A stretch of DNA of 64,000 nt from Pseudomonas bijieensis (lineage in GTDB: Bacteria > Pseudomonadota > Gammaproteobacteria > Pseudomonadales > Pseudomonadaceae): contig NZ_CP048810.1 in assembly GCF_013347965.1 (NCBI RefSeq), positions 4,897,501-4,961,500 of the forward strand, given 5' to 3'. Shown in pieces: positions 9,511 through 20,625 of this stretch. Made by a program: the position numbers and the translations under genes. The first letter of the stretch is position 1. Each line of letters begins with the position of its first letter. The notes beneath the pieces are model-generated. The model was not told where the DNA came from. It worked only from the letters and a program-made list of their open reading frames with translations, and ran no database searches.

Positions 9511-9569
9511 CTCGCGCCCTATTTCTTGGCTTCCGGGGCGTAGGTAGCTGTCAATTGGAGTCCCACTGA

Positions 9570-9926
9570 ATGGCCCGTATTGCAGGCGTCAACATTCCAG
9601 ATAACAAGCATACTGTTATCTCGCTGACCTACATCTATGGTGTTGGTCGCACTACTGCACAGAAAATTTGTGCAGTGACTGGGGTCAACCCAGCGGCAAA
9701 GATCAAGGATCTGAGCGACGAGCAAATTGAACAGCTGCGTGGCGAAGTGGCGAAGTTCACCACTGAAGGTGACCTGCGTCGCGAAATCAACATGAAAATC
9801 AAGCGCTTGATGGACCTCGGTTGCTATCGCGGTCTGCGTCATCGTCGTGGTCTGCCAGTACGCGGTCAGCGTACCAAGACCAACGCGCGTACCCGTAAAG
9901 GTCCGCGTAAGCCGATCCGCAAGTAA
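9570..9926 (+). CDS. rpsM: 30S ribosomal protein S13 (uS13)
   Basis: A 118-residue protein, [20 protein letters not shown], with helix-two-turn-helix region ([17 protein letters not shown]) and the basic tail [11 protein letters not shown] that reaches the P-site tRNA. S13 bridges to L5 across the subunit interface. First gene of the alpha group, with ribosome binding site GGAG. Confidence 0.98.
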   Translation: MARIAGVNIPDNKHTVISLTYIYGVGRTTAQKICAVTGVNPAAKIKDLSDEQIEQLRGEVAKFTTEGDLRREINMKIKRLMDLGCYRGLRHRRGLPVRGQRTKTNARTRKGPRKPIRK

Positions 9927-9956
9927 TCGCCCCAGCGAATCGACAGGAATTTAATC

Positions 9957-10346
9957 ATGGCAAAACCTGCTGCTCGTCCTCGTAAAAAAGTTAAAAAGAC
10001 AGTGGTTGATGGCATCGCCCACATCCATGCTTCTTTTAACAACACCATCGTGACCATTACCGACCGTCAAGGTAACGCTCTTTCCTGGGCTACCTCCGGT
10101 GGTTCGGGTTTCCGCGGTTCCCGCAAGTCCACCCCGTTCGCTGCTCAAGTAGCTGCTGAGCGTGCTGGTCAAGCTGCGCTGGAATACGGCCTGAAAAACC
10201 TCGACGTTAACGTCAAGGGTCCAGGTCCAGGTCGTGAATCCGCAGTCCGCGCTTTGAACGGCTGTGGCTACAAGATCGCCAGCATCACCGACGTGACGCC
10301 AATCCCGCACAACGGGTGCCGTCCGCCGAAGAAGCGCCGCGTGTAA
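9957..10346 (+). CDS. rpsK: 30S ribosomal protein S11 (uS11)
   Basis: A 129-residue protein beginning [19 protein letters not shown], with [20 protein letters not shown] and the C-terminal [13 protein letters not shown]11 lies in the platform and helps shape the E site and the Shine-Dalgarno helix pocket. 30 bases after rpsM, 18 before rpsD. Confidence 0.98.
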   Translation: MAKPAARPRKKVKKTVVDGIAHIHASFNNTIVTITDRQGNALSWATSGGSGFRGSRKSTPFAAQVAAERAGQAALEYGLKNLDVNVKGPGPGRESAVRALNGCGYKIASITDVTPIPHNGCRPPKKRRV

Positions 10347-10364
10347 TCCAGGAGATTGTAAAGA

Positions 10365-10985
10365 ATGGCTCGTTACATTGGTCCAAAATGCAAACTCGCT
10401 CGTCGCGAAGGCACCGATCTTTTTCTGAAGAGCGGCGTGCGCGCGATCGAATCGAAGTGCAACATTGAAGCAGCACCTGGTATCCACGGCCAACGCCGCG
10501 GTCGCCAGTCCGACTACGGCACCCAACTGCGTGAAAAGCAGAAGGTCCGTCGTATCTACGGCGTTCTCGAGCGTCAATTCAGCGGCTACTACAAAGAAGC
10601 AGCTGGCAAGAAAGGCGCAACCGGCGAAAACCTGTTGCAACTGCTCGAATGCCGTCTGGACAACGTTGTATACCGTATGGGTTTCGGTTCTACTCGTGCC
10701 GAATCCCGTCAGCTGGTATCGCACAAGTCGATCAGCGTTAACGGTCAGACCGTAAACGTTCCGTCCTACCAGGTTCGTGCTGGTGACGTGGTTGCTGTTC
10801 GCGAGAAAGCAAAGAACCAACTTCGCATTGTCCAAGCTCTCGATCTGTGTGCCCAACGTGGCCGCGTAGAATGGGTAGAAGTAGACACTGAGAAGAAGTC
10901 GGGCGTTTTCAAGAACGTTCCTGCTCGCAGTGATCTGTCCGCCGACATCAACGAAAGCCTGATTGTCGAGCTCTACTCCAAGTAA
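10365..10985 (+). CDS. rpsD: 30S ribosomal protein S4 (uS4)
   Basis: A 206-residue protein beginning [20 protein letters not shown]. The S4 RNA-binding domain is present ([20 protein letters not shown]). S4 nucleates small-subunit assembly, contributes to accuracy, and in E. coli represses the alpha operon through a pseudoknot upstream of rpsM. No such pseudoknot was demonstrated here. Confidence 0.98.
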   Translation: MARYIGPKCKLARREGTDLFLKSGVRAIESKCNIEAAPGIHGQRRGRQSDYGTQLREKQKVRRIYGVLERQFSGYYKEAAGKKGATGENLLQLLECRLDNVVYRMGFGSTRAESRQLVSHKSISVNGQTVNVPSYQVRAGDVVAVREKAKNQLRIVQALDLCAQRGRVEWVEVDTEKKSGVFKNVPARSDLSADINESLIVELYSK

Positions 10986-11007
10986 GGGCTAGAAAATAGG
11001 TGCATCC

Positions 11008-12009
11008 ATGCAGATTTCGGTAAATGAGTTCCTGACACCCCGCCATATTGATGTGCAGGTTGTCAGTCCAACCCGCGCCAAGATCACACTCGAGCCTCTC
11101 GAGCGTGGTTTCGGCCACACCCTGGGCAACGCGCTGCGCCGCATCCTGTTGTCCTCAATGCCCGGCTGTGCAGTAGTCGAGGCCGAGATTGACGGTGTGC
11201 TCCACGAGTACAGCGCCATCGAAGGTGTACAGGAAGACGTAATTGAAATCCTGTTGAACCTTAAAGGTCTGGCTATCAAGCTGCACGGTCGTGACGAAGT
11301 TACGCTGACCTTGTCGAAGAAGGGTTCGGGGGTGGTTACCGCTGCCGATATTCAGCTGGATCATGATGTCGAGATCGTTAACCCCGATCACGTAATCGCT
11401 AACCTGGCGTCTAACGGCGCCCTGAACATGAAGCTCACCGTAGCTCGTGGTCGTGGTTATGAACCGGCCGACTCGCGTCAGAGCGATGAAGACGAAAGCC
11501 GCAGCATCGGTCGCTTGCAGCTTGACTCTTCGTTCAGCCCGGTTCGCCGTATCGCATACGTGGTGGAAAACGCCCGTGTCGAACAGCGTACCAACCTGGA
11601 CAAGCTGGTTATTGATCTGGAAACCAACGGTACCCTGGATCCTGAAGAGGCTATTCGCCGCGCTGCAACCATCCTGCAACAGCAGTTGGCTGCGTTCGTC
11701 GACCTCAAGGGTGACAGTGAGCCAGTGGTTGTCGAGCAGGAAGACGAGATCGATCCGATCCTGCTTCGCCCGGTTGACGATCTGGAACTGACTGTACGTT
11801 CGGCTAACTGCCTTAAGGCGGAAAACATCTACTACATCGGTGACCTGATTCAGCGTACCGAAGTAGAGCTGTTGAAGACTCCGAACCTTGGCAAGAAATC
11901 CTTGACTGAAATCAAGGACGTTCTGGCCTCCCGCGGTCTGTCCCTCGGCATGCGCCTCGACAACTGGCCGCCTGCAAGTCTTAAGAAGGACGACAAGGCG
12001 ACTGCCTGA
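11008..12009 (+). CDS. rpoA: DNA-directed RNA polymerase alpha subunit
   Basis: A 333-residue protein beginning [20 protein letters not shown]. The N-terminal assembly domain ([20 protein letters not shown]) is followed by a linker and the C-terminal DNA- and activator-binding domain, with the 265-type helix region ([20 protein letters not shown]) and [20 protein letters not shown]. The alpha dimer nucleates RNA polymerase assembly and contacts UP elements. 22 bases after rpsD; 42 bases before rplQ. Confidence 0.98.
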   Translation: MQISVNEFLTPRHIDVQVVSPTRAKITLEPLERGFGHTLGNALRRILLSSMPGCAVVEAEIDGVLHEYSAIEGVQEDVIEILLNLKGLAIKLHGRDEVTLTLSKKGSGVVTAADIQLDHDVEIVNPDHVIANLASNGALNMKLTVARGRGYEPADSRQSDEDESRSIGRLQLDSSFSPVRRIAYVVENARVEQRTNLDKLVIDLETNGTLDPEEAIRRAATILQQQLAAFVDLKGDSEPVVVEQEDEIDPILLRPVDDLELTVRSANCLKAENIYYIGDLIQRTEVELLKTPNLGKKSLTEIKDVLASRGLSLGMRLDNWPPASLKKDDKATA

Positions 12010-12051
12010 TCGTCGTAATCACCGAACGTTGTGTTTGGTAAGGAATGAACC

Positions 12052-12438
12052 ATGCGTCATCGTAAAAGTGGTCGTCACCTGAGCCGCACCAGCTCGCACC
12101 GCAAGGCCATGTTCCAAAACATGGCGGTGTCGCTGTTCGAGCACGAGCTGATCAAAACTACTCTGCCAAAAGCCAAAGAACTGCGTCGCGTTGCTGAGCC
12201 GCTGATCACTCTGGCCAAGACAGATAGCCTGGCTAACCGCCGTCTGGCTTTCGACCGTACTCGTTCGAAAGCTATCGTTGGTAAGCTCTTCAACGACCTG
12301 GGCAAGCGCTACGCTACCCGTGAGGGTGGCTACCTGCGCATCCTCAAGTGCGGTTTCCGCGCTGGCGACAACGCGCCTATGGCGTACGTCGAGTTGGTTG
12401 ATCGTGCTACTGCTGGCGAAGCTGTAAGCGCCGAGTAA
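12052..12438 (+). CDS. rplQ: 50S ribosomal protein L17 (bL17)
   Basis: A 128-residue protein, [20 protein letters not shown], with the signature [21 protein letters not shown]17 lies near the tunnel exit. It closes the ribosomal cluster and is followed 20 bases later by an intrinsic terminator. Confidence 0.98.
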
Positions 12439-12458
12439 GACGACAGTCTGTAACGAAG

Positions 12459-12483
12459 AACCGGGCCTAGTGCCCGGTTTTTT
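12459..12483 (+). terminator. Intrinsic terminator of the ribosomal protein cluster
   Basis: AACCGGGC (12459-12466) and GCCCGGTT (12472-12479) form an 8-bp stem with a 5-base loop, running into TTTTTT. Confidence 0.9.
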
Positions 12484-12663
12484 GTGCCCGATAGAAAAGT
12501 AGGCAGCCGTTTCGCCTGGCTTGGCTATCAGCAAGTATTCAGCATTAGATAATGACTATCGATGTCCATGATTTAATGAATTTGGATACTGTCACTAACA
12601 TGATCAATACTCCTTTCCAGCCGATTAGCCGGCAGTTTGAAGACCGACCTAGGAAGATTGAGC

Positions 12664-14112
12664 ATGAGCCAGACCAAAACGCTTACGACCGCCAGCGGCG
12701 CTCCTGTCGCCGATAACCAGAATTCTCGTTCCGCCGGCCCGCGTGGCCCGTTGCTGCTCGACGACTTTCACCTGATCGAGAAGCTTGCTCACTTCAACCG
12801 CGAGAACATTCCCGAGCGTCGCGTACACGCCAAGGGATCGGGCGCCTACGGCACGTTTACCGTTACCCGGGACATCACCCAGTACACCAGCGCCAAGTTG
12901 TTCGAGTCGATCGGCAAGCAGACACCCACCTTCCTGCGGTTTTCCACCGTGGGTGGCGAGCGTGGTTCGGCCGACACTGAACGCGATCCGCGCGGTTTCG
13001 CCCTGAAGTTCTACACCGAGGAAGGCAACTGGGACATCGTCGGCAACAACACGCCGGTTTTCTTCATCCGTGATCCGTTGAAGTTTCCGGACTTCATCCA
13101 TACCCAGAAACGTCTGCCGCAAAGCAACCTGAAAAGCGCCCAGGCGATGTGGGATTTCTGGTCGCACTCTCCTGAGGCGCTGCATCAGGTCACCATTCTG
13201 TTCTCTGATCGCGGCATTCCAGATGGCTACCGCCACATGCATGGCTTCGGCAGTCACACCTACAGCCTGATCAATGCACAGGGTGAGCGCCACTGGGTGA
13301 AGTGGCACTACAAGACCAAGCAAGGGATCAAGAACCTGGCTCCGGCTGAAGCGGCACGCCTGGCGGGTACCGACCCGGATTACGCCCAGCGTGACTTGTT
13401 CAATGCCATCGAGCGCGGCGATTTCCCGAAATGGAGCGTCTGCATCCAGGTCATGACAGAGGCCCAAGCCGCCGCGCATTACGAAAATCCGTTCGATGTC
13501 ACCAAGACCTGGTCGCAGAAAGAGTTTCCGTTGATCGAAGTCGGTGAGCTCGAACTCAACCGGAACCCGCTGAACTACTTTGCCGAAGTCGAGCAGGCGG
13601 CGTTTGGCCCTAGCAATATGGTGCCAGGGGTTGGCCTCTCGCCGGATCGCATGTTGCAGGGTCGTGTCTTCGCCTACGCCGATGCGCACCGCTACCGTGT
13701 GGGCACCAATCACCAGCAATTGCCGGTGAATGCGCCGCGCAGCCCGGTCAATACCTACCAGCGCGACGGCGCGATGGCGTTTGGCAGCAATGGCGGGGCG
13801 GCACCGAACTACGAGCCTAATAGCTATGTGGAGACGCCGAAGCAGGCCCCGCGTTACGCGGAGCCGGCACTGGCCCTCAGTGGCGCTGCGGACCGTTACG
13901 ATCATCGTGAAGACACCGATTACTACAGCTACGCCGGTGCGTTGTTCCGCCTGATGAACGATGAGCAGAAAGCCCTGCTGATCAGTAATATCGCCGGTGC
14001 GATGGCCGGTGTATCGGCTGATGTCGTTGACCGTCAGTTGCAGCATTTCTTCAAGGCGGATGTCGCCTATGGGGAAGGCATCGCAAAAGCCTTGGGCGTA
14101 GCGCTGAACTAA
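12664..14112 (+). CDS. katA: Monofunctional haem catalase KatA
   Basis: A 482-residue clade-3 small-subunit catalase, from the ATG at 12664 with AGGAAG 8 bases upstream; an in-frame TTG at 12637 lacks such a site. It breaks hydrogen peroxide to water and oxygen in the cytoplasm. The catalytic residues are visible: His55 ([14 protein letters not shown]), Asn128 (GNWDIVGNN) and the haem-ligand Tyr338 ([11 protein letters not shown]). The next gene is bfrA, the katA-bfrA pairing seen in P. aeruginosa, where the ferritin supplies iron for catalase. A convincing OxyR site was not found in the 180-base upstream gap. Confidence 0.96.
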   Translation: MSQTKTLTTASGAPVADNQNSRSAGPRGPLLLDDFHLIEKLAHFNRENIPERRVHAKGSGAYGTFTVTRDITQYTSAKLFESIGKQTPTFLRFSTVGGERGSADTERDPRGFALKFYTEEGNWDIVGNNTPVFFIRDPLKFPDFIHTQKRLPQSNLKSAQAMWDFWSHSPEALHQVTILFSDRGIPDGYRHMHGFGSHTYSLINAQGERHWVKWHYKTKQGIKNLAPAEAARLAGTDPDYAQRDLFNAIERGDFPKWSVCIQVMTEAQAAAHYENPFDVTKTWSQKEFPLIEVGELELNRNPLNYFAEVEQAAFGPSNMVPGVGLSPDRMLQGRVFAYADAHRYRVGTNHQQLPVNAPRSPVNTYQRDGAMAFGSNGGAAPNYEPNSYVETPKQAPRYAEPALALSGAADRYDHREDTDYYSYAGALFRLMNDEQKALLISNIAGAMAGVSADVVDRQLQHFFKADVAYGEGIAKALGVALN

Positions 14113-14130
14113 GTCTAAACGAGAAGCAGA

Positions 14131-14154
14131 ACCGCCCTCATTAGGGCGGTTTTT
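14131..14154 (+). terminator. Intrinsic terminator after katA
   Basis: ACCGCCCT (14131-14138) pairs with AGGGCGGT (14143-14150) around CATT, followed by TTTT. Confidence 0.88.
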
Positions 14155-14270
14155 GCGTTATTTAGCCCGGTTTTCTCGGATTTTCTTCGCTTTTATTGCG
14201 TTGAGGTCGTGACCTTGCGGTCAGCTTGGTTCAAACTACAACCTTTAAAAGCTTGTGGAGATGTAGGGCG

Positions 14271-14735
14271 ATGCAAGGTCACCCAGACGTAATCGATTAC
14301 CTCAACACGTTGCTGACAGGCGAACTGGCAGCCCGTGATCAATATTTCATCCATTCGCGGATGTACGAGGATTGGGGTTTTACCGAGCTCTACGAACGTA
14401 TCAACCACGAGATGGAAGAAGAAACCCAACACGCCGATGCACTCATGCGTCGGATCCTGATGCTCGAAGGCACACCACGCATGCGTGCCGATGACCTGGA
14501 TGTCGGTACCACGGTGCCCGACATGCTCGCCGCCGACCTGCGCCTGGAGTACAAAGTCCGCGCTGCGCTGTGCAAAGGCATCGAGCTCTGCGAGCAGCAC
14601 AATGACTACGTGACTCGCGAGATCCTGCGGATCCAGCTCAACGACACCGAAGAAGACCATACCTACTGGCTGGAGAAGCAGTTGGGCCTGATCAAGCTGA
14701 TCGGGTTGGTAAACTACCTGCAATCGCAGTTCTGA
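14271..14735 (+). CDS. bfrA: Bacterioferritin-family ferritin (BfrA/FtnA type)
   Basis: A 154-residue four-helix ferritin that would form a 24-mer iron store. The start is the ATG at 14271 ([12 protein letters not shown]); 15 residues upstream in frame are unlike the family. The di-iron ferroxidase ligands are in place: Glu18, Glu51, His54, Glu93, Glu127 and His130. The residue that is the haem-ligand methionine (Met52) in true bacterioferritins is Thr52 here, so this is probably a haem-free subunit like the P. aeruginosa protein encoded beside katA. Downstream a 16-bp terminator is shared with convergent uvrA. Confidence 0.93.
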   Translation: MQGHPDVIDYLNTLLTGELAARDQYFIHSRMYEDWGFTELYERINHEMEEETQHADALMRRILMLEGTPRMRADDLDVGTTVPDMLAADLRLEYKVRAALCKGIELCEQHNDYVTREILRIQLNDTEEDHTYWLEKQLGLIKLIGLVNYLQSQF

Positions 14736-14753
14736 CGCTCCCACCGAAAAACC

Positions 14754-14792
14754 AAAAGCCCCTGTCATCGGTGAGATGACAGGGGCTTTTTC
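14754..14792. terminator. Bidirectional terminator between bfrA and uvrA
   Basis: A 16-bp stem (14754-14769 with 14775-14790) and 5-base loop. T-rich tails occur on both strands, so it can end both convergent transcripts. Confidence 0.9.
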
Positions 14793-14806
14793 GTGCTCGG
14801 GTGAAA

Positions 14807-17641
14807 TCAGTCCCGATCACGCTCCAACAGCGGCTTGAGGTAGTGCCCGGTGTGGGACTGCTTCATTTCGGCCACTTGTTCCGGCGTCCCTACCGCGATG
14901 ATCTGACCGCCCTTGGAGCCGCCTTCCGGTCCCAGGTCCACTAGCCAGTCAGCGGTCTTGATCACATCCAGGTTGTGTTCGATCACCACCACGGTATTGC
15001 CATGGTCGCGCAGGCGGTGCAGCACATCGAGTAACTGCTGGATATCGGCGAAGTGCAGGCCCGTGGTCGGCTCATCGAGGATATACAGGGTCTTGCCGGT
15101 GTCGCGCTTGGACAGCTCGCGGGACAACTTGACCCGCTGGGCCTCGCCGCCAGACAGCGTCGTCGCCGACTGCCCCAGCTTGATGTACGACAAGCCCACA
15201 TCCATCAGCGTCTGGAGCTTGCGCGCCAGGGCCGGCACCGCGTCGAAGAACACCCGGGCTTCCTCGATGGTCATCTCGAGGGTTTCGTGGATGTTCTTGC
15301 CCTTGTACTTGATCTCCAGGGTTTCGCGGTTGTAGCGCTTGCTCTTGCACACATCGCACGGTACGTAGATGTCTGGCAGGAAGTGCATTTCCACCTTGAT
15401 CAAGCCATCGCCCTGGCAGGCTTCGCAGCGCCCGCCCTTGACGTTGAACGAGAACCGCCCCGGCCCGTAGCCTCTTGAACGGGACTCCGGCACGCCGGCG
15501 AACAGTTCGCGGATCGGCGTGAACAACCCGGTGTAGGTCGCCGGATTGGAGCGCGGCGTGCGGCCAATCGGGCTCTGGTCGATGTCGACCACCTTGTCCA
15601 GGTGCTCCAGGCCCTTGATGCTGTCGTGGGCGGCAGCTTCCAGGGTGGTGGCGCCGTTCAGGGCCGTGGCGCTGAGGGGGAACAGGGTGTTGTTGATCAG
15701 TGTCGACTTGCCGGAGCCGGACACTCCGGTAACGCAGGTCAGCAGGCCGATCGGGATTTCCAGGTCGACATTGCGCAAGTTGTTGCCGCGAGCACCCTTG
15801 AGGGTCAGCGACAGCTTCTTGTTGCGCGGCGTGCGCTTGGCCGGGACCTTGATCTTGACCCGGCCCGACAGGTACTTGCCCGTCAGCGAATCAGGATGCG
15901 CCATGACTTCGGCAGCGGTGCCCTGGGCAACGATATGCCCGCCATGCACGCCAGCGCCCGGGCCGATGTCCACCACATAGTCGGCCAGGCGGATGGCGTC
16001 CTCGTCGTGCTCGACCACGATCACCGTGTTGCCGATGTCCCGCAAGTGCTTCAAAGTCCCGAGCAGCCGGTCGTTGTCCCGCTGGTGCAAGCCGATGGAC
16101 GGTTCGTCGAGGATGTACATCACCCCCACCAGGCCGGCGCCGATCTGGCTGGCGAGGCGGATGCGCTGGGCTTCGCCGCCGGACAAAGTGTCGGCGCTGC
16201 GATCGAGGGTCAGGTAGTCCAGGCCGACGTTCACCAGGAACTGCAAGCGTTCGCGGATTTCCTTGAGGATCTTGTCAGCGATTTCGCCACGACGACCGGT
16301 CAGTTTCAGGCCGCCGAAATAATCGGTGGCGTCGCCAATCGGCAGGTTGGTCACCGCCGGCAGGGTCTTTTCACCGACCCACACATGCCGCGCCTCGCGG
16401 CGCAGACGGGTGCCTCGGCAATCGGGGCAGGGCTGGGTGCTGAGGAACTTGGCCAGTTCTTCGCGCACGCTGGCCGACTCGGTCTCGCGGTAGCGTCGTT
16501 CCAGGTTCGGCACGATGCCTTCGAACGGATGGGAGCGTTTGACGATATCGCCGCGGTCGTTGAGGTATTTGAAGTCGACATTCTGCGAGCCGCTGCCCTG
16601 CAGGATGAATTTCTGCTGGTCGGCGGGCAGCTCGTTGAACGGCTTGTCCAGGCTGAACTTGTAGTGGGCCGCCAGCGAACCGAGCATCTGGAAGTAATAG
16701 ACGTTGCGCCTGTCCCAGCCGCGAATCGCCCCTTCGGCCAGGGTCAGCTCGCCGTTGACCAGCCGCTTGGTGTCGAAGAACTGCTTGACCCCCAGGCCAT
16801 CGCAGGTCGGGCAGGCGCCGGCCGGGTTGTTGAAGGAGAACAGCTTGGGTTCCAGTTCGCTGATGGCGTGGCCGCAGATCGGACAGGCGAAGCGTGCGGA
16901 GAAGATGATTTCTTCGCCAGGCTCGTCGTCCATCGGTGCGACCAGGGCGATGCCGTCGGCCAGCTTCAACGCGGTCTCGAAGGACTCGGCCAGCCGCTGT
17001 TGCAGATCGGCCCGGACCTTGAAGCGGTCGACCACCACATCGATCGAATGCTTCTTCTGTTTATCCAGCTTCGGCAGTTCGTCCAGCTCGCAGAGCTTGC
17101 CGTTGACCCGGGCCCGCACGAAACCCTGGGCGCGCAGTTCTTCGAAGACCATCAGGTGTTCGCCCTTGCGCTCGCGAACCACCGGGGCCAGCAGCATCAG
17201 CTTGCTGCCTTCCGGCTGGGCCAGCACCAGGTCGACCATCTGGCTGACGGTCTGGGCTTCCAGGGGAATGTCGTGATCGGGGCAACGGGGAATACCGACG
17301 CGCGCATACAGCAGGCGCAAGTAGTCGTAGATCTCGGTGATGGTACCGACCGTCGACCGGGGGTTATGGGAGGTCGACTTCTGTTCGATGGAAATCGCCG
17401 GCGACAGGCCTTCGATGGTATCGACGTCGGGTTTTTCCATCATCGACAGGAACTGCCGGGCGTAGGCCGACAGCGATTCGACATAACGTCGCTGGCCTTC
17501 GGCATACAAGGTGTCGAAGGCCAGGGATGATTTGCCGGATCCGGACAGGCCGGTGATGACGATCAGCTTGTCCCGTGGCAGGGTCAGGTCGATGTTCTTC
17601 AGGTTGTGGGTACGGGCCCCACGAATCAGGATCTTGTCCAA
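14807..17641 (-). CDS. uvrA: Excinuclease ABC subunit UvrA
   Basis: A 944-residue protein, full family length, if translation starts at the TTG at 17641 (product [20 protein letters not shown]). The same frame is open for 30 more residues upstream, but those are unlike UvrA. UvrA is the damage sensor of nucleotide excision repair. Both ABC ATPase units are intact: Walker [10 protein letters not shown] (residues 31-39) and [10 protein letters not shown] in the second half, plus two LSGGEAQR signatures. Zinc modules with paired CxxC motifs ([14 protein letters not shown]) are present. No clear LexA box was seen upstream. The 642-residue opposite-strand frame is a shadow. Confidence 0.96.
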   Translation of the reverse strand: MDKILIRGARTHNLKNIDLTLPRDKLIVITGLSGSGKSSLAFDTLYAEGQRRYVESLSAYARQFLSMMEKPDVDTIEGLSPAISIEQKSTSHNPRSTVGTITEIYDYLRLLYARVGIPRCPDHDIPLEAQTVSQMVDLVLAQPEGSKLMLLAPVVRERKGEHLMVFEELRAQGFVRARVNGKLCELDELPKLDKQKKHSIDVVVDRFKVRADLQQRLAESFETALKLADGIALVAPMDDEPGEEIIFSARFACPICGHAISELEPKLFSFNNPAGACPTCDGLGVKQFFDTKRLVNGELTLAEGAIRGWDRRNVYYFQMLGSLAAHYKFSLDKPFNELPADQQKFILQGSGSQNVDFKYLNDRGDIVKRSHPFEGIVPNLERRYRETESASVREELAKFLSTQPCPDCRGTRLRREARHVWVGEKTLPAVTNLPIGDATDYFGGLKLTGRRGEIADKILKEIRERLQFLVNVGLDYLTLDRSADTLSGGEAQRIRLASQIGAGLVGVMYILDEPSIGLHQRDNDRLLGTLKHLRDIGNTVIVVEHDEDAIRLADYVVDIGPGAGVHGGHIVAQGTAAEVMAHPDSLTGKYLSGRVKIKVPAKRTPRNKKLSLTLKGARGNNLRNVDLEIPIGLLTCVTGVSGSGKSTLINNTLFPLSATALNGATTLEAAAHDSIKGLEHLDKVVDIDQSPIGRTPRSNPATYTGLFTPIRELFAGVPESRSRGYGPGRFSFNVKGGRCEACQGDGLIKVEMHFLPDIYVPCDVCKSKRYNRETLEIKYKGKNIHETLEMTIEEARVFFDAVPALARKLQTLMDVGLSYIKLGQSATTLSGGEAQRVKLSRELSKRDTGKTLYILDEPTTGLHFADIQQLLDVLHRLRDHGNTVVVIEHNLDVIKTADWLVDLGPEGGSKGGQIIAVGTPEQVAEMKQSHTGHYLKPLLERDRD

Positions 17642-17820
17642 AGTGGCCTCGCTCGGCGGGCGTCGAAAACGTAGGAGTATACGGGCAAATACTGGATGGA
17701 TGCACACTATTGAAAGTGAGTTTGCAGCCATACATGAAGACTGCGCGGCAAACGGTCGCCATATACCCTCTCAATCGATGGGACTGGTAGAATCGCCGCC
17801 GGTTCACATGAGGTTTTTCC

Positions 17821-19218
17821 ATGCAAGATCCCCACAGCGAACGCATGAGTAGCGGCGAGACGCGCGCAGCAAGCGGTCTGGCCCTGGTGTTCGCCTTCCG
17901 TATGCTGGGCATGTTTATGGTGTTGCCGGTGCTGGCGACCTATGGGATGGACCTGGCGGGCGCGACCCCGGCCCTCATCGGGTTGGCGATTGGCGCATAT
18001 GGCCTGACCCAGGCGATCTTCCAGATCCCGTTCGGGATCATTTCCGACCGCATCGGCCGACGTCCGGTCATCTACCTGGGGCTGATCGTCTTCGCCCTCG
18101 GCAGTGTGCTGGCGGCCAATGCCGATTCGATCTGGGGCGTGATCGCCGGACGAATCCTGCAAGGCGCCGGGGCCATTTCCGCGGCCGTCATGGCGCTGTT
18201 GTCAGACTTGACCCGCGAACAACATCGGACCAAGGCCATGGCCATGATCGGCATGACCATCGGCCTGTCGTTCGCCGTGGCCATGGTGGTCGGTCCCTTG
18301 CTGACCCGTGCCTTTGGCCTGTCGGGCCTGTTCCTGGCGACCGGGGCCATGGCGCTGGTAGGGATCCTGATCGTCGCGTTCATGGTGCCGCGTGCCACCG
18401 GGCCGTTGCAGCACCGGGAATCCGGGGTGGCGCGCCAGGCGTTGATCCCGACGCTCAAGCACCCGGACCTGTTGCGCCTGGACCTGGGTATTTTTGTGCT
18501 CCACGCCATGCTGATGTCCAGCTTCGTAGCCCTGCCGCTGGCCCTGGTCGAGAAGGCCGGCCTGCCCAAGGAGCAGCACTGGTGGGTCTACCTGACCGCG
18601 CTGCTGATTTCGTTCTTCGCCATGATTCCCTTCATCATCTATGGCGAGAAACGACGCAAAATGAAACGAGTTTTGCTCGGCGCCGTCGTGACGCTGATGC
18701 TCACTGAGCTATTCTTCTGGCAGTTCGGCGATAGCCTGCGGGCCCTGGTGATTGGCACCGTAGTGTTCTTCACCGCGTTCAATCTGCTGGAGGCTTCGCT
18801 GCCTTCGCTGATCAGCAAGGTTTCCCCGGCGGGCGGCAAGGGTACGGCGATGGGGGTCTACTCCACGAGCCAGTTCCTCGGCTCGGCACTGGGCGGGATC
18901 CTCGGTGGCTGGCTGTTCCAGCATGGCGGTTTGTCGGTTGTGTTCCTGGGATGTGCCGCGCTGGCTGCACTTTGGCTGGCCTTTGCTGTTACCATGCGCG
19001 AACCTCCCTATGTGACGAGCCTGCGCTTGCCCTTATCGCCCGAGGCGATTCGTGAGGCTGGCCTGACCGAGCGTCTGAAGGCCGTCGTTGGAGTAACCGA
19101 TGCAGTGGTGGTCGCCGACGAGGCGGCCGTGTATATCAAACTCGACACCGAATTATTGGATCGCGCGACGCTCGAGCGCCTGGTGAACAACCCGGCCCCG
19201 ACCACGTGCGAAGCCTAG
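17821..19218 (+). CDS. MFS transporter, YajR-like with C-terminal domain
   Basis: A 465-residue inner membrane protein with twelve predicted transmembrane segments. MFS motif A is seen as [13 protein letters not shown]. After the last membrane segment, about 70 residues form a soluble domain ([20 protein letters not shown]...), matching in position and size the YAM domain of E. coli YajR. The substrate is unknown; family members are drug/proton antiporters. It is divergent from uvrA and ends 9 bases before ssb, so the two may share a transcript, as in P. aeruginosa. Confidence 0.88.
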   Translation: MQDPHSERMSSGETRAASGLALVFAFRMLGMFMVLPVLATYGMDLAGATPALIGLAIGAYGLTQAIFQIPFGIISDRIGRRPVIYLGLIVFALGSVLAANADSIWGVIAGRILQGAGAISAAVMALLSDLTREQHRTKAMAMIGMTIGLSFAVAMVVGPLLTRAFGLSGLFLATGAMALVGILIVAFMVPRATGPLQHRESGVARQALIPTLKHPDLLRLDLGIFVLHAMLMSSFVALPLALVEKAGLPKEQHWWVYLTALLISFFAMIPFIIYGEKRRKMKRVLLGAVVTLMLTELFFWQFGDSLRALVIGTVVFFTAFNLLEASLPSLISKVSPAGGKGTAMGVYSTSQFLGSALGGILGGWLFQHGGLSVVFLGCAALAALWLAFAVTMREPPYVTSLRLPLSPEAIREAGLTERLKAVVGVTDAVVVADEAAVYIKLDTELLDRATLERLVNNPAPTTCEA

Positions 19219-19227
19219 GAGAACGTT

Positions 19228-19743
19228 ATGGCCCGTGGGGTTAACAAAGTCATATTGGTCGGTACTTGCGGCCAGGATCCTGAAGTTCGCTACCTGCCCA
19301 ACGGCAACGCCGTGACCAACCTGAGTCTGGCGACCAGCGAACAGTGGACCGACAAGCAGACCGGCCAGAAGGTCGAGAAGACCGAGTGGCACCGCGTGTC
19401 GATGTTCGGCAAGGTGGCCGAGATCGCCGGCGAATACCTGCGCAAGGGTTCGCAGGTGTACATCGAAGGCAAGCTGCAGACCCGCGAGTGGGAAAAAGAC
19501 GGCATCAAGCGCTACACCACCGAAATCGTGGTCGACATGCAAGGCACCATGCAACTGCTGGGTGGCCGTCCACAGGGCGACCAGCAACAAGGTGGCAACA
19601 ACTACCAGCAGTCGGCTCCGCGTCAGCAGGCGCCTCGTCCGCAGTCCGCTCCACAGCCACAACGCGAACGCCCGGCCCCACAACAGGCCGCGCCGCAACC
19701 GGCTCCGGATTTCGACAGCTTTGATGACGATATTCCGTTCTGA
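19228..19743 (+). CDS. ssb: Single-stranded DNA-binding protein
   Basis: A 171-residue protein: N-terminal OB fold ([20 protein letters not shown] to about residue 110), then a glutamine/proline-rich linker, then the acidic tip [11 protein letters not shown]. The tip recruits repair and replication enzymes. SSB tetramers coat single-stranded DNA. Start ATG has AGGAGAA upstream. It is followed by a strong terminator. Confidence 0.97.
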   Translation: MARGVNKVILVGTCGQDPEVRYLPNGNAVTNLSLATSEQWTDKQTGQKVEKTEWHRVSMFGKVAEIAGEYLRKGSQVYIEGKLQTREWEKDGIKRYTTEIVVDMQGTMQLLGGRPQGDQQQGGNNYQQSAPRQQAPRPQSAPQPQRERPAPQQAAPQPAPDFDSFDDDIPF

Positions 19744-19776
19744 TTCCTACTTGGGAATTGCCCAGGTAGTTTCCTG

Positions 19777-19811
19777 AAAAGCCCCAAGCGTTCTGCGCTT
19801 GGGGCTTTTTA
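19777..19811. terminator. Bidirectional terminator after ssb
   Basis: A 14-bp stem (19777-19790 with 19796-19809), loop TTCTG, T-tract on + and matching A-tract for the convergent minus-strand gene. Confidence 0.9.
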
Positions 19812-19870
19812 TTGGGCATTTGGCACAGGCAGGTATGTTCGTGGTTTGAGAAATGGGCAACTTCGGCCGC

Positions 19871-20497
19871 TCACAAATCCAAGACCACGACTTCATGCAT
19901 CCTCTCGCCAACTGATTGCCTCAACCACGCGGCATGGAACGCCATGTCCTGCACCGGTACATGCACCCAAAATCGACGTTCGATCGGCTTGCCATTGTCC
20001 CCGGCGAAGCACACCTCAAAGTGACAGCCATTGGCGAAAGCATTCGCCATGTAGGGCCTGATGGAGTGGATGGCGCTGTATGGCACACATACTTCGCTGG
20101 CTTCTCGGGCCGGGCGCCGTTGGGTGAAGGTGAGGCATTGCTGGTCTTCGTCAAAACAGAAGCCGAGCACTTCAGGCCCGGCGGCGAGCCAGCGAATGAC
20201 GCCCATGGCCACCAATGCGCTGACGAACATGAGCGTCAAGACCAGAGGGTCTTCAAGCACTTTTGTATGAATGCTCGGCAGGCCTCGTCCGTCGTAGAAC
20301 AGGTTGATCGATAACACCGCCAACCCGTAGAGCGGCAAGGCAAGCAATAACGCCACGGTGTACAACATGGTACCCAGGTATCCCGTCCTGGGGATTTCGC
20401 TTGGGTAATCCCAGGTGGGGGGATGCGGTGGTGCCGATGCGACGGTGTCGGTCGGGCCCGGGGAGCAGACCAGGCGCGACGGGGGAGTGCGTTTCAT
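19871..20497 (-). CDS. Unrecognised membrane protein with two transmembrane segments
   Basis: A 208-residue protein I do not recognise. Residues about 45-70 (MLYTVALLLALPLYGLAVLS) and 88-108 (LVLTLMFVSALVAMGVIRWL) are hydrophobic membrane segments. The C-terminal 100 residues look soluble and beta-rich (FCFDEDQQCLTFTQRR, then VPYSAIHSIRPYM), a pattern reminiscent of bacterial PH-like domains. It is convergent with ssb and is the last in a run of three minus-strand genes with the MACPF gene, though spacing (128 and 186 bases) does not prove co-transcription. No clear ribosome binding site was seen, so the start could be later. Confidence 0.6.
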   Translation of the reverse strand: MKRTPPSRLVCSPGPTDTVASAPPHPPTWDYPSEIPRTGYLGTMLYTVALLLALPLYGLAVLSINLFYDGRGLPSIHTKVLEDPLVLTLMFVSALVAMGVIRWLAAGPEVLGFCFDEDQQCLTFTQRRPAREASEVCVPYSAIHSIRPYMANAFANGCHFEVCFAGDNGKPIERRFWVHVPVQDMAFHAAWLRQSVGERMHEVVVLDL

Positions 20498-20625
20498 GCG
20501 GCTGGCTCTTGGGGGGACGCTACCTGGCCATTCTTATCGTTATTGCTCAAATATGCCTAGTAAAAATCACCATGGCCCCAGGGCGCGTAAGCCCCGGGGG
20601 CTGTTTTGTCCCATGCCCACGCCTT

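Noticed and set aside
12545..12581. OxyR-like site upstream of katA
   Set aside because: TTAG-N7-CTAT matches one half, but the second half does not match the ATAG-N7-CTAT pattern.
15602..17530. 642-residue frame antisense to uvrA
   Set aside because: GC-rich shadow frame of a full-length, motif-complete uvrA.
17642..17820. LexA box between uvrA and the MFS gene
   Set aside because: No CTG-N10-CAG sequence of convincing quality was found, although uvrA is often SOS controlled.
20570..20612. GC-rich palindromic stretch as a terminator for the 284-residue protein gene
   Set aside because: The complementary arms fall on themselves without a proper loop, and no clean T-run follows on the minus strand.
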